Assembly (NCBI GenBank): GCA_041687075.1
Contig: JAWLCO010000060.1
Coordinates: forward strand, 1-22,086
Length of the DNA stretch: 22,086 nt
From: ZC4RG25 sp041687075
GTDB lineage: Bacteria; Pseudomonadota; Alphaproteobacteria; Rhizobiales; Hyphomicrobiaceae
Direction: 5' to 3'
Shown here: positions 8,225 to 16,243 of the stretch, piece after piece
How the letters are laid out: every line of letters begins with the position of its first letter
How positions within the stretch are numbered: the stretch's first letter is position 1
Translations under genes and position numbers: made by a program
Notes under the pieces: generated by a model
Database searches by the model: none
Told to the model about the DNA's origin: nothing
Seen by the model: the letters and a program-made list of their open reading frames with translations, nothing else

Positions 8225-8440
8225 ATGACCAAGCGGATTTGAGCTGACCTCGGCGGGATGCTCCGCTGTTCGGCAGGTGCAGCGGCAATCGCGGTTGAAT
8301 TGACGTTCGCCGGCAGCATCGGCGCACAGCCTGTGCTTGCGGCAGAATACACGATGGCCATCGCCCACATCCTGCCCGAGGACATGAACAACGAGGTTCA
8401 TCCGGCACTCACCCACTTCAAAACGCCTATCGCACGCTGA
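8225..8440 (+). pseudogene. Broken remnant of a TRAP solute-binding protein (DctP) gene
   Basis: An ATG at 8225 sits behind a good GGGGAG ribosome site and opens a frame reading MTKRI, a TGA at 8240-8242, then ADLGGMLRCSAGAAA in the same frame. That frame continues through an export-signal-like stretch ending at AQPVLAAEYT. The next residues, MAIAHILPEDMNNEVHPALTHFK, are the characteristic mature start of DctP-type binding proteins, which normally run about 330 residues. The frame stops after only about 70 codons and nothing DctP-like follows. The TGA would be one C-to-T change from CGA (Arg). The segment does not resemble the intact DctP at 18193, so it came from a different TRAP system. No permease genes lie beside it. 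Confidence 0.72.
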
Positions 8441-8446
8441 CGGCCC

Positions 8447-8498
8447 GATCGCTCGAAGCGTAATAGGCACCACCGGTTCAGGTACTTTGCGAGCGATC
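8447..8498. repeat. 9-bp perfect inverted repeat across the 3' end of the GH1/RmlD fusion gene
   Basis: GATCGCTCG at 8447-8455 is matched by CGAGCGATC at 8490-8498. The right arm is inside the last codons of the fusion gene (Asp-Arg-Ser), the left arm lies just past the DctP remnant. A 34-base loop and no T run on either strand argue against an intrinsic terminator. It may mark the edge of the deletion that shortened the remnant, or be chance. Confidence 0.3.
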
Positions 8499-10613
8499 CC
8501 GGACGAACCGTTCCAGAGCCTCGGTGAGATGCGGCAGCACGATGCCGTGCTCGCTCCGCATGGCGCGGGAAATCGGGCCAGCCGCCGCGCCGTTCACGAT
8601 GATGCGCCGTTTCAGTCGTGCAGCCCTCGCAACCCCTACGCTGACATCGTGCCAGCTCGCTGCACCATCGTTCACCACGTGCCAGACGCCGCTGGCGCCG
8701 TCGATAAGAAGATCGAGCATCGTGTCGACCAGGTCTGGCAGGTAGGTCGGCGAAAGGACCGGATTGCTGTCAGCCTCCACGGCTTCGCCGCGCCGCAGAC
8801 GGCGCAGCACGTGAGCCGGGAAACTGCGATCGTCCCAGGGCCCGAACAGGGCTGCCGTGCGTATCACGAGGCCGGACGGGTGACAGGCGAGCACGAGCCG
8901 TTCGGCATCGGCCTTGCTGGCACCGTAAACGCATTCGGGTGAAACCTTATCGGATTCCACGTAAGGCCTTTCGGTACGGCCATCGAACACCAGGTCGCTC
9001 GAGAAGGTCGCTAGCGGAATGCCACGCCGGCGCGTCGCCTCGGCCAGCAGGGTGGCCCCTAAAGTGTTCACACGCCGGCAGCGCACAGGGTCGTGGATTT
9101 CATCAGGCAGACGCGGGTACCCGGCTGCGTTGATCACCGCCCACGGCCGGATGCTGTCGAGCGCGTTCCTGACCGAATCCCGGCTCGCAACATCAATCTC
9201 GGCGCGCGAGAGCTGGGTGTAGGCAATGCCCCGGCGCTCGGCGATCCGCGCAATCGCCTGCCCCAGCCGGCCGTTGCGGCCAACGATGAGCACGCGTCGT
9301 GCACCAAACGTGTTGAGCCGCTCTGCCGATGCGGGGCGATGCAATCTGTCGGGCCGGTGCCACCAGCCCGGGACATCGAGCACGGGGTGGTCGAAATTCC
9401 CCGATGTCGCGAGCCTCTCGACGGCGTTTGCCAATGCGGTCCGCCGGATCGGGCGTGCTCGTGTGTCGAACACCCCGCTTTCATACTGGCCGCGGCGCTC
9501 GACGAGGAGAGAACTCCAGTCGACGGCGCCCAGCAGGGCCCAAACGGTGATGGCGCGCACATCGGCGCCTTGGGCGCGGACTTCGTTAGCGGCAAGCCAT
9601 GCTTCGGCCAGCCAGCGCAGCTGCTCCTCGCGCGTGCAGCCGGCGTGCACCTCGGTGATGGCGACCGGCAGACGATAACGTTGCCAGGCTTCCCGCAGCC
9701 GCGCGGCGATGCCCCGTTCTTCTGGTGGAAGCGAAACGCGCACTGCCGCTACGTCGGCATAGCGATCCCTGCCGTTCCCGCCGATGCTCTCGGCCGGATA
9801 GCCCGTGACGTCCTCGTCGAGATAGCGGTCGCTCGTGAGGTAGTGATTGATGCCGACAATGTCCGGCGGGCACGGCTCCTCGCTGAGGTCGCGAAGACTT
9901 CTCTCCGGAACGCCCGCTTCGAGAAAGCCGGCATGGAAAGGGTGGTGCCTATCGACCCGCCCACACAACAGATCGAAGCTCAGCCATCGGCGGTCGTTCT
10001 CGTACTCGGCCTGATAAGCCAGTCTCTCCGTGCTGAAAATACGGCCCAGGTCCTCGGTCTGAACGAGTTGTGCCCGGGGGATGACCTGGCGGATCGCGCG
10101 CATCGCCCGGGCTACGCCGAAGCATTCGTTGGCAAGCAGCCGCAGGAAGTCGTTCGTACTCCGGCCGTGTGGATACCAGTGGCCGTAGAGCCCGCAGAAC
10201 CGGGCCGTGGTCAGCGGCTCATTGACGGGCGTGAAAGCATCGAGCCAGGGATAGCGCCGCGCCACCTCCCCCGCATACTCCGCAAGGCGATCCGGAAACG
10301 CATCATCCGCAAGCGAGCAGGTGCGTGGCCCGGAACCATGGTGTACGAGCCCGGCGATGACCCTGATGCCGAGGTCGCGCAACCGTTCAAGGCGCGCATC
10401 GTGCCAGTCCCAACGGGCACTCTCGATCCCGTCGGGGCATGTGGCCTCCCAGAGCACCGGATAGCGCAGGGTTCGGATGCCGAGCTCGGTGATGCGGTCG
10501 AGGTCGTCCAGGCGGGCCAAGTGGCCTGTCTCTTTAATCTGGTTACGATAGGTCTCGCCGATGCGCGCGATGGTGCACTCGAGCCCGCCCCAAACTTGCA
10601 GAGGTTCATTCAT
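8478..10613 (-). CDS. Fusion of a GH1-like glycosidase domain and a dTDP-4-dehydrorhamnose reductase (RmlD)-like domain
   Basis: The 711-residue protein has two parts. Residues 1-400 form a (beta/alpha)8 domain related to family 1 beta-glycosidases: TPVNEP at 128-133 supplies the acid/base E132, GINHY at 254-258 is conserved, and AITEVHAG at 318-325 supplies a nucleophile-position E321, although the classical ITENG is altered. Residues 438-708 form an RmlD/NAD-dependent epimerase-type Rossmann domain: VGRNGRLGQ at 444-452 binds nucleotide, NAAGY at 495-499, and YGASK at 563-567 is the YxxxK catalytic pair. There is no signal peptide, so it is cytosolic. The gene lies 31 bases behind the formate dehydrogenase gamma stop on the same strand, with a poor ribosome site. 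Both families are clear; the combined reaction is not known to me. Confidence 0.85.
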   Translation of the reverse strand: MNEPLQVWGGLECTIARIGETYRNQIKETGHLARLDDLDRITELGIRTLRYPVLWEATCPDGIESARWDWHDARLERLRDLGIRVIAGLVHHGSGPRTCSLADDAFPDRLAEYAGEVARRYPWLDAFTPVNEPLTTARFCGLYGHWYPHGRSTNDFLRLLANECFGVARAMRAIRQVIPRAQLVQTEDLGRIFSTERLAYQAEYENDRRWLSFDLLCGRVDRHHPFHAGFLEAGVPERSLRDLSEEPCPPDIVGINHYLTSDRYLDEDVTGYPAESIGGNGRDRYADVAAVRVSLPPEERGIAARLREAWQRYRLPVAITEVHAGCTREEQLRWLAEAWLAANEVRAQGADVRAITVWALLGAVDWSSLLVERRGQYESGVFDTRARPIRRTALANAVERLATSGNFDHPVLDVPGWWHRPDRLHRPASAERLNTFGARRVLIVGRNGRLGQAIARIAERRGIAYTQLSRAEIDVASRDSVRNALDSIRPWAVINAAGYPRLPDEIHDPVRCRRVNTLGATLLAEATRRRGIPLATFSSDLVFDGRTERPYVESDKVSPECVYGASKADAERLVLACHPSGLVIRTAALFGPWDDRSFPAHVLRRLRRGEAVEADSNPVLSPTYLPDLVDTMLDLLIDGASGVWHVVNDGAASWHDVSVGVARAARLKRRIIVNGAAAGPISRAMRSEHGIVLPHLTEALERFVRDRSQST

Positions 10614-10644
10614 CGAGCCGACGATTCTGCCTGCGAGTTCGGGG

Positions 10645-12018
10645 CTAACGGTTGGGCCGCTGTGCGAAGGCGCGCTCCGACGACATCAGGTCGGCTTGCT
10701 CGAGGTGAACGGAAGGATTGTCGCGAGCCGTGGCGATGGCAGATCCGACGCTCGCCTCGCGGTAGAGGGCGGCCATGACCACAGCCAGGACGATGGCAAC
10801 CGCAGCGCCCGTCGCCAGACCTGCCGCTGGACCGAGGCGCGCACGCCCGGCGGTGCGGGCCGGGGCCGGTTCTTCACCGGATTCGATCTCATCATACCAG
10901 AGCTGGTGATGCTCCTTGGCCCAGTTGCGGTCGACGCGACCGCTCCACATGGCATCGAAGGCCCCCCGCATGCCGACGGTGCCGATGTAGATGTGCCCGA
11001 TGATGACGCCCACCATCAGCAGCCCGAGCGCGGCATGCAGCGCCTGGGCGACCTGCATTCCCGTGTAGCCGGCCCAGTAGAACGGGAACATCAGGAACAG
11101 CCCGGTGACCAGAAGGGCGAGGCCGCCCAGCAGCACGCTCCAGAACACCAGCTTCTGGCCGGCATTGAACCTGCGCGCGGGTGGATGCTCGCCATCCTGG
11201 CGCAGAAAGCCGCCGAACTGCCTGAGCCAGTTCCAGTCCAGTCGTTCCGGCAGGTTCTCCCGCGTCCACAGGACCGCCATGACGATCACGCCCAGCACGA
11301 ACGGAACCGCCAGTGTCAAGTGCGCCCACGCGCTGAACTGGGTGAGGTCACCGAAGGAGCCGGCACCGAGCCAGGGACGGATCAGGCTTATTCCGTAGAG
11401 GATAACGAGCCCGGTAAGGGCCAGCAGCAGGAAGCTCGTGGCGGTCAGCCAGTGATTCGCGCGCTCGACGGCGTTGAACCGGCGTACGGTCTCGCCGCTC
11501 TCGCCCTCTGCGGTACGGATGCGGCCACGCCAGGCGAGAAAGATGGCAATGAGCAGCGAGAGCGCAAAGACGTAGATCGCGCCGCCATAGAACATCCAGC
11601 TGTCGCGGAACTCCCGCCACGTGCGCCCTTGCGGCTGAACCAGGACACCGGACACCTCCCCGGGAAGGGTCGCAAGACCACTGCGAAAGCGAGGCTCCTG
11701 GAGAATGCCGCTGTTGGCGTCTCGGTCTGCCTGCCAGCTTTCCATGAGCTGGCGTCCCGGCGGCGGATAGTCGGTCGGTGCAAGGCTCGGCGCCTGCGAG
11801 TCGCGCAACACCGTACCGGGCCAAGATTGAACTCTCGTTCGGTCCTCCAGCTCGCCGAGGCCGGCGAGGCCGGCTGGATTGTCGACCGGGCCACCTGCCG
11901 TGACACCGTTGGTCGGCACGACCACGCCGCCGTTCCGTGCCGCTCCGACTATGACGGCGACAAGCAACACCGCGAGCAGGGCGGCGGCAATCAATCCGGC
12001 AATCCGGGCTGATGTCAT
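10645..12018 (-). CDS. Formate dehydrogenase gamma subunit (cytochrome b)
   Basis: The 457-residue membrane subunit takes electrons from the Fe-S beta subunit and reduces quinone. It has an N-terminal membrane segment at 6-26, a polar region at 30-140, then a cytochrome b core with helices near 143-163, 190-212, 231-251, 289-312 and 320-346. Likely haem ligands are H189 (RANHW), H328 (ALHAALG) and H342 (GHIYIG). An extra C-terminal helix lies at 398-418. It is much longer than the roughly 220-residue E. coli FdnI and fits the longer FDH3-type gamma subunits. The ATG at 12018 is preferred: it follows GGAG, whereas the open frame upstream overlaps beta in another phase. It lies 11 bases behind beta and is clearly in its operon. 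Confidence 0.9.
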   Translation of the reverse strand: MTSARIAGLIAAALLAVLLVAVIVGAARNGGVVVPTNGVTAGGPVDNPAGLAGLGELEDRTRVQSWPGTVLRDSQAPSLAPTDYPPPGRQLMESWQADRDANSGILQEPRFRSGLATLPGEVSGVLVQPQGRTWREFRDSWMFYGGAIYVFALSLLIAIFLAWRGRIRTAEGESGETVRRFNAVERANHWLTATSFLLLALTGLVILYGISLIRPWLGAGSFGDLTQFSAWAHLTLAVPFVLGVIVMAVLWTRENLPERLDWNWLRQFGGFLRQDGEHPPARRFNAGQKLVFWSVLLGGLALLVTGLFLMFPFYWAGYTGMQVAQALHAALGLLMVGVIIGHIYIGTVGMRGAFDAMWSGRVDRNWAKEHHQLWYDEIESGEEPAPARTAGRARLGPAAGLATGAAVAIVLAVVMAALYREASVGSAIATARDNPSVHLEQADLMSSERAFAQRPNR

Positions 12019-12029
12019 GGGTCGGTCTC

Positions 12030-12626
12030 CTAGCCCGAAGTCTCGGAGTAATAAGCTGTGGTCCAGCCCCAGGCGCCTGTCCCGTAGCGGCGGCGCAGGG
12101 TTCGTGCCCGGTAGATTTCCGAGATCACGTCGCCGTCCCCGGCCAGCAGGGCGCGTGTCGAGCACATCTCTGCACACAGCGGCAGCTTGCCCTCCGCGAT
12201 CCGGTTGCGGCCGTACTTCTGGTACTCGATCGGCGAATTGTCGGGCTCCGGACCGCCGGCGCAATAGGTGCACTTGTCCATCTTCCCGCGCGACCCGAAG
12301 TTTGTCGCCTGCGGATACTGAGGGGCCCCGAACGGGCAGGCGTAGAAGCAGTAGCCGCAGCCGATGCAGATGTCCTTGTCGTGCAGGACGACGCCGATCT
12401 CGGTCTGATAGATGCATCTCACCGGGCAGACGGCGATGCACGGCGCATCCGTGCAGTGCATGCATGCGACCGAGATCGATTTCTCGCCAGGCTCGCCGTC
12501 GCCGAGCACGACGAGCCGGCGGCGGTTTATGCCCCACGGCACGTTGTGCTCGTTCTTGCAGGCGGTGGTACAGGCGTTGCATTCGATGCAGCGCTCCGCG
12601 TCACAGAGGAATTTCATGCGTGCCAT
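12030..12626 (-). CDS. fdhB: Formate dehydrogenase beta subunit, four [4Fe-4S] clusters
   Basis: The 198-residue electron-transfer subunit links the catalytic subunit to the cytochrome. It carries sixteen cluster cysteines in four groups: C13/C16/C19/C23, C55/C58/C63/C67, C87/C90/C93/C97 and C119/C122/C151/C155. This is the standard pattern for FdhB/HybA-like subunits. It has no C-terminal membrane anchor, unlike E. coli FdnH, and no signal peptide; in such enzymes beta is exported together with the TAT-bearing alpha subunit. The start at 12626 has a GAGGAGG site that overlaps the alpha stop codon, with only 13 bases between the genes, indicating coupled translation. Confidence 0.93.
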   Translation of the reverse strand: MARMKFLCDAERCIECNACTTACKNEHNVPWGINRRRLVVLGDGEPGEKSISVACMHCTDAPCIAVCPVRCIYQTEIGVVLHDKDICIGCGYCFYACPFGAPQYPQATNFGSRGKMDKCTYCAGGPEPDNSPIEYQKYGRNRIAEGKLPLCAEMCSTRALLAGDGDVISEIYRARTLRRRYGTGAWGWTTAYYSETSG

Positions 12627-12639
12627 GCCGCCGTCCTCC

Positions 12640-15600
12640 TCATGCCGCCTCGATGCGGCAGATCGTGGTCTTAGTCTCCTGCATCGCAGTGACCGCGTCG
12701 TAGCCGTAGGTCGTCGCCGTATTCGCTGACTCGCCGGTGACGTAAGGGACGGCGCCTTCCGGGTAGCGGCCCGAGATATCCTGGCCCATCCACCAGCCGG
12801 CGAAGTGGAACGGCATGAACACCGTGCCGGGGCCGACGCGCTTCGTCACGAGAGCCATCACCCGAACGCGGGCGCCCTCGGGGGTGGCCACCCAGACCCA
12901 GTCCCCGAACGCCACGCCGGCGCGGGCGGCGTCCTCGGGATTGATCTCTGCGAACATCCGCTGCTGCAACTCGGCCAGCCATTTGTTGGCGCGCGTCTCG
13001 TCCCCGCCGCCTTCGAACTCGACGAGGCGGCCGGATGTGAGCACGAGCGGGTACTCGGCAGAGAAGTCCTTGTTCTGAATGGAGGCGTAGAGCTGCGGCA
13101 GACGCCAGAGCTTCCGATCCTCGTACGTGGCATACTGCGGGAGCAGATCGCGGCGCGCGGTGTAAAGCGGCTCGCGGTGCTTCGGCACAGGGTCGGGGTA
13201 GTTCCAGACGAAGCAGCGCGCCTTGCCGTTGCCGTAAGGCGCCAGGCCATGAGCAATGGCAACGCGGATGATGCCGCCGGAAAGATCCGTCTTCCAGTTC
13301 ACCTGCGAGATGAGCGCGTTGAGATCCGCAGGCGGCTGGATCGGTGGCGCAGCCTCCTGAGCATGCTCCGTCTTCATCTGTTCCTTGGGCGGCAGGCCCG
13401 GGCCTTGCTCCTGTGCTTGCGCGCCGCCTGGATCGGCTGGACCCGTCTGCGGCTGCGGCGGGGCGAGCGTTCCTGCCTCTCCGGGCTGCTTGGCCCCGCC
13501 AGCGCCCTGATCGTAGGCCTGGGCCCGCGTTCCTGACAGGCTGCGCTGAGGCTCCGGCGGAACGAGCGTGTTCGATTCGCCAGGCTGCTTGCCGGCAGCC
13601 GGCGTGGCCGGCCCCTGCGCACTCTGGTGTGCTGCGAGCGTATTCATGGCGACCTGCTGGATGGTCGCCATTTCCTCCGGCGTCAGCTCGCTGTCCCACC
13701 CGAGCCTCTGCAGCATGGCCATGGTGACTTCGGGATAGCCGTCCATGACCTCGGACCCGGGCGGGGCAGTATTCTCGGCGAGCAGCCGCTCGCCTTCGTA
13801 CTCGGCGCCCCAGGCCGCGCGAAACGGCAGTCCGCCTTGCGCCACGGGCTTGGATTGATCGTAGAGGAGGGGCGTGCCCGGATGCTTGAGCTCCGGCGTT
13901 CCCCAGCAGGGCCAGGGCAATCCGTAGTACTCGCCTTTCACCGGCTCGCTCAGGCCAATGCAGGTCGTCGTGTCGAACTTGTCCTGATGCTGCATGTGCA
14001 GCTTCAGCCGCTCGGGGCTCTGCCCGGAATAGCCGATCGACCATGAGCCCCGATTGAGCTCGCGCAGGATGTCCTCGGCCACCGGCTCGTTGTTGACGAC
14101 GTTGATGTTCTTGACGAGCTCGTTGCCGAAGCCGAATTTCGTGGCGAACAGATAGAGGATCTCGTAATCGCTCTTCGCCTCGAATATCGGCTCGATGACC
14201 TTGTCGCGCCATTGCAGGGCGCGCTGGGAATTGGTTACCGACCCGGCCATTTCCATGGTCGATCCGGCTGGTAGCAGGTAGGTGTTGTCCGTCCGCTCGT
14301 GGATGACGGCGGTGCCCGTCGGCACCGGGTCGATCACGACCAGCAGGTCGAGCTTGTCCATCGCTCTCTTCAGGTCGCGGCCGCGCGATTGCGAGTTGGG
14401 TGCGTGCCCCCAGTAGATCATTGCGCGGAGGGGGTTGGGCTGGGCGACGTTCTCGCTCGGCTCGAGCACGCCGTCGTGCCAGCGCGAGATGGTGAGCCCT
14501 TCGCGTACCATCAGCTCCTTGCTGCCGAAGCGAGACTGAAGCCAGTTGTAGTCCACACCCCAGACACCTGCCCAATGCTGCCATGCACCTGCGGAAAGGC
14601 CGTAATAGCCGGGCAGCGTATCGGAGTTGGACCCGATGTCCGTGGCGCCTTGAACATTGTCGTGGCCGCGGAAGATGTTCGCACCGCCGCCCGATTTGCC
14701 GATATTGCCGAGGGCAAGCTGCACGATGCAGGCCGCGCGCACCTTGTTGATGCCGATGCTCGACTGGGTGAGCCCCATGCACCAGATGAGCGTGCCGGGG
14801 CGCCGCTCCGCGATGGTGCGCGCGACGCGCCGGACCTGCTCGGCAGGAATGCCGGTCACGCGCTCCGTCTCTTCCGGGGTCCAGCTCTCGGCCTCCTTGC
14901 GCACGTCATCGAACCGCCAGACCCGCTGGGCGATGTAGTTCTTGTCCTCCCACCCGTTGACGAGGATTTCCCGCAGCACCCCCCACAGGAACGCGACGTC
15001 CGTGCCGGAACGGATGCGCACGTACTCGTCCGCGTGGGCGGCGGTGCGGGTGAACCGCGGATCGACGACGATCAGCGTCGCCCCGTTCTCCTTTGCATGC
15101 AGGAGGTGCAACATGGAAACGGGGTGGGCCTCGGCCGGGTTGCCGCCGAGCAGGAAGATGACCTTCGAGTTGTGAATGTCGTTGAAGCTGTTCGTCATCG
15201 CCCCGTAGCCGAACGTGCTGGCGACGCCGGCGACGGTGGTCGAATGGCAGATCCGGGCCTGGTGGTCTCCATTGTTGGAGCCCCACATGGCCATGAATTT
15301 GCGGTGCAGATAGGCAGCCTCGTTGGAGAACTTCGAGGAGCCGCACCAGAAGACGCTGTCGGGGCCCGATTCCTGGCGGATGGCGAGCACCTTGTCGCCG
15401 ATCTCATTGATGGCCTGATCCCAGGAAATGCGCGTCCATTTCCCGCCGACGAGCTTCATCGGATACTTGAGGCGCCGCTCGCCGATCGCGAGCTCGCGGG
15501 TCGCCGCGCCCTTGGCGCAGTGCGTGCCCATGTTGACGGGGCTTTCGAAAACGGGCTCCTGTGCGGTCCAGACGCCGTTCTCCACCTCTGCCCAGATCGA

Positions 15601-15861
15601 GCATCCCACCGCGCAGAACGGGCAGACGGTCTTGACGCGCCTGGCCTCGGGCGGAGGTGATGTCGGTTGCGTTGTGGTCTGCGCCGTGACCCGGCGGTTC
15701 GCCAGAACGGCGGCTCCGGCGAGACCACCGATCGCGGTGAGACCCGAGGCGCGCAGAAATCCGCGACGCGAGAGGCCGAAGTCGTTCACGCCGTCGATTG
15801 CGTTGGACCCGGCGAGAAACCGCTTTCTTCCCGCAGCTGAATTGACGCGTTTGCGCAGCAT
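12640..15861 (-). CDS. fdhA: Formate dehydrogenase alpha subunit, molybdopterin-dependent catalytic subunit
   Basis: The 1073-residue protein oxidises formate to CO2 at a bis-MGD molybdenum or tungsten site in the periplasm. A TAT signal is visible (SRRGFLRASG at 31-40 followed by a hydrophobic stretch). The N-terminal [4Fe-4S] motif is C80-x2-C83-x3-C87-x27-C115. The active-site residue is Cys205 in DHQARICHSTTV, where selenoenzymes have selenocysteine, so no UGA recoding is needed. The C-terminal molybdopterin dinucleotide-binding domain begins near 850. Between it and the core, residues 742-845 form a Pro/Gly/Gln/Ala-rich low-complexity insertion with a 15-residue motif repeated twice. The start at 15861 has a strong ribosome site. 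It is the third gene from the last in the leftward operon: small TAT protein, alpha, beta, gamma, then the fusion gene. Confidence 0.95.
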   Translation of the reverse strand: MLRKRVNSAAGRKRFLAGSNAIDGVNDFGLSRRGFLRASGLTAIGGLAGAAVLANRRVTAQTTTQPTSPPPEARRVKTVCPFCAVGCSIWAEVENGVWTAQEPVFESPVNMGTHCAKGAATRELAIGERRLKYPMKLVGGKWTRISWDQAINEIGDKVLAIRQESGPDSVFWCGSSKFSNEAAYLHRKFMAMWGSNNGDHQARICHSTTVAGVASTFGYGAMTNSFNDIHNSKVIFLLGGNPAEAHPVSMLHLLHAKENGATLIVVDPRFTRTAAHADEYVRIRSGTDVAFLWGVLREILVNGWEDKNYIAQRVWRFDDVRKEAESWTPEETERVTGIPAEQVRRVARTIAERRPGTLIWCMGLTQSSIGINKVRAACIVQLALGNIGKSGGGANIFRGHDNVQGATDIGSNSDTLPGYYGLSAGAWQHWAGVWGVDYNWLQSRFGSKELMVREGLTISRWHDGVLEPSENVAQPNPLRAMIYWGHAPNSQSRGRDLKRAMDKLDLLVVIDPVPTGTAVIHERTDNTYLLPAGSTMEMAGSVTNSQRALQWRDKVIEPIFEAKSDYEILYLFATKFGFGNELVKNINVVNNEPVAEDILRELNRGSWSIGYSGQSPERLKLHMQHQDKFDTTTCIGLSEPVKGEYYGLPWPCWGTPELKHPGTPLLYDQSKPVAQGGLPFRAAWGAEYEGERLLAENTAPPGSEVMDGYPEVTMAMLQRLGWDSELTPEEMATIQQVAMNTLAAHQSAQGPATPAAGKQPGESNTLVPPEPQRSLSGTRAQAYDQGAGGAKQPGEAGTLAPPQPQTGPADPGGAQAQEQGPGLPPKEQMKTEHAQEAAPPIQPPADLNALISQVNWKTDLSGGIIRVAIAHGLAPYGNGKARCFVWNYPDPVPKHREPLYTARRDLLPQYATYEDRKLWRLPQLYASIQNKDFSAEYPLVLTSGRLVEFEGGGDETRANKWLAELQQRMFAEINPEDAARAGVAFGDWVWVATPEGARVRVMALVTKRVGPGTVFMPFHFAGWWMGQDISGRYPEGAVPYVTGESANTATTYGYDAVTAMQETKTTICRIEAA
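13447..13590 (-). repeat. Two 45-base in-frame repeats inside the alpha-subunit linker
   Basis: Bases 13546-13590 encode KQPGESNTLVPPEPQ and bases 13447-13491 encode KQPGEAGTLAPPQPQ: 10 of 15 residues are identical, with similar DNA. They are separated by 54 bases (18 codons), so reading frame is kept. They lie in the low-complexity insertion of the formate dehydrogenase alpha subunit and look like an old tandem duplication. Confidence 0.75.
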
Positions 15862-15866
15862 CGGCG

Positions 15867-15874
15867 ACCTCCTT
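15867..15874 (-). promoter_or_regulatory. Strong ribosome binding site of the formate dehydrogenase alpha subunit
   Basis: AAGGAGGT on the minus strand, five bases before the ATG at 15861, is a full match to the anti-Shine-Dalgarno. It decides the start against the in-frame ATG 39 bases upstream at 15900. Confidence 0.85.
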
Positions 15875-15912
15875 CCAGACCGCCCCGATGCGCAAGCCAC
15901 ACTCAGCGAAGC

Positions 15913-16137
15913 TCAGAACCGGCTGCGTTCGTAATAACTGCGCACGTGCGCCGTCTCGCGATAGCGCAGCTCGCGGGGATCGGCCGGCGGCTCCGTTTCA
16001 CCTGCGTTTTCGCCCGCCTCTGCGGTATCGACTGGGCCGAGCAGGGGCACCTGCGCAATCAGGGCCGCGGTAACCAGGTCGCGGCGATTGATCCGAACAT
16101 CGGGTCGACTGGCTCTCTTGCCTGGCATGGCTTGCAT
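15913..16137 (-). CDS. Small TAT-signal protein of the formate dehydrogenase region
   Basis: The 74-residue protein starts the leftward formate dehydrogenase operon, 51 bases ahead of the alpha gene. It carries a twin-arginine N-terminus (INRRDLVTAALIAQ at about 17-30), a hydrophobic segment, an acidic Pro-rich stretch, and the ending ELRYRETAHVRSYYERSRF. That tail (YxETxHvrxYY..xrF) is the signature of the short 'formate dehydrogenase region TAT target' family, found next to FDH3-type alpha subunits. Its role is not established; a chaperone or small structural subunit exported with the enzyme is plausible. Met4 (base 16128) is an alternative start; neither has a good ribosome site. Confidence 0.82.
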   Translation of the reverse strand: MQAMPGKRASRPDVRINRRDLVTAALIAQVPLLGPVDTAEAGENAGETEPPADPRELRYRETAHVRSYYERSRF

Positions 16138-16243
16138 CCCGGGTCAGTACGCAATCGGTAACGGTGGCGAGCAAGTAAGGTTCCTGATCGAGACCCGGCC
16201 AATTCCGAATGCTTCCATTGTGCAGCGAAGAATCCTTGATCTG

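Noticed and set aside
15250..15252. Possible selenocysteine codon at the formate dehydrogenase active site
   Set aside because: The frame encodes Cys at this conserved position (residue 205), so no UGA is read through.
14299..15660. 453-codon open frame on + across the formate dehydrogenase alpha gene
   Set aside because: It is antisense to a gene with a full set of cofactor and active-site motifs, and its own translation shows no recognisable fold or ribosome site.
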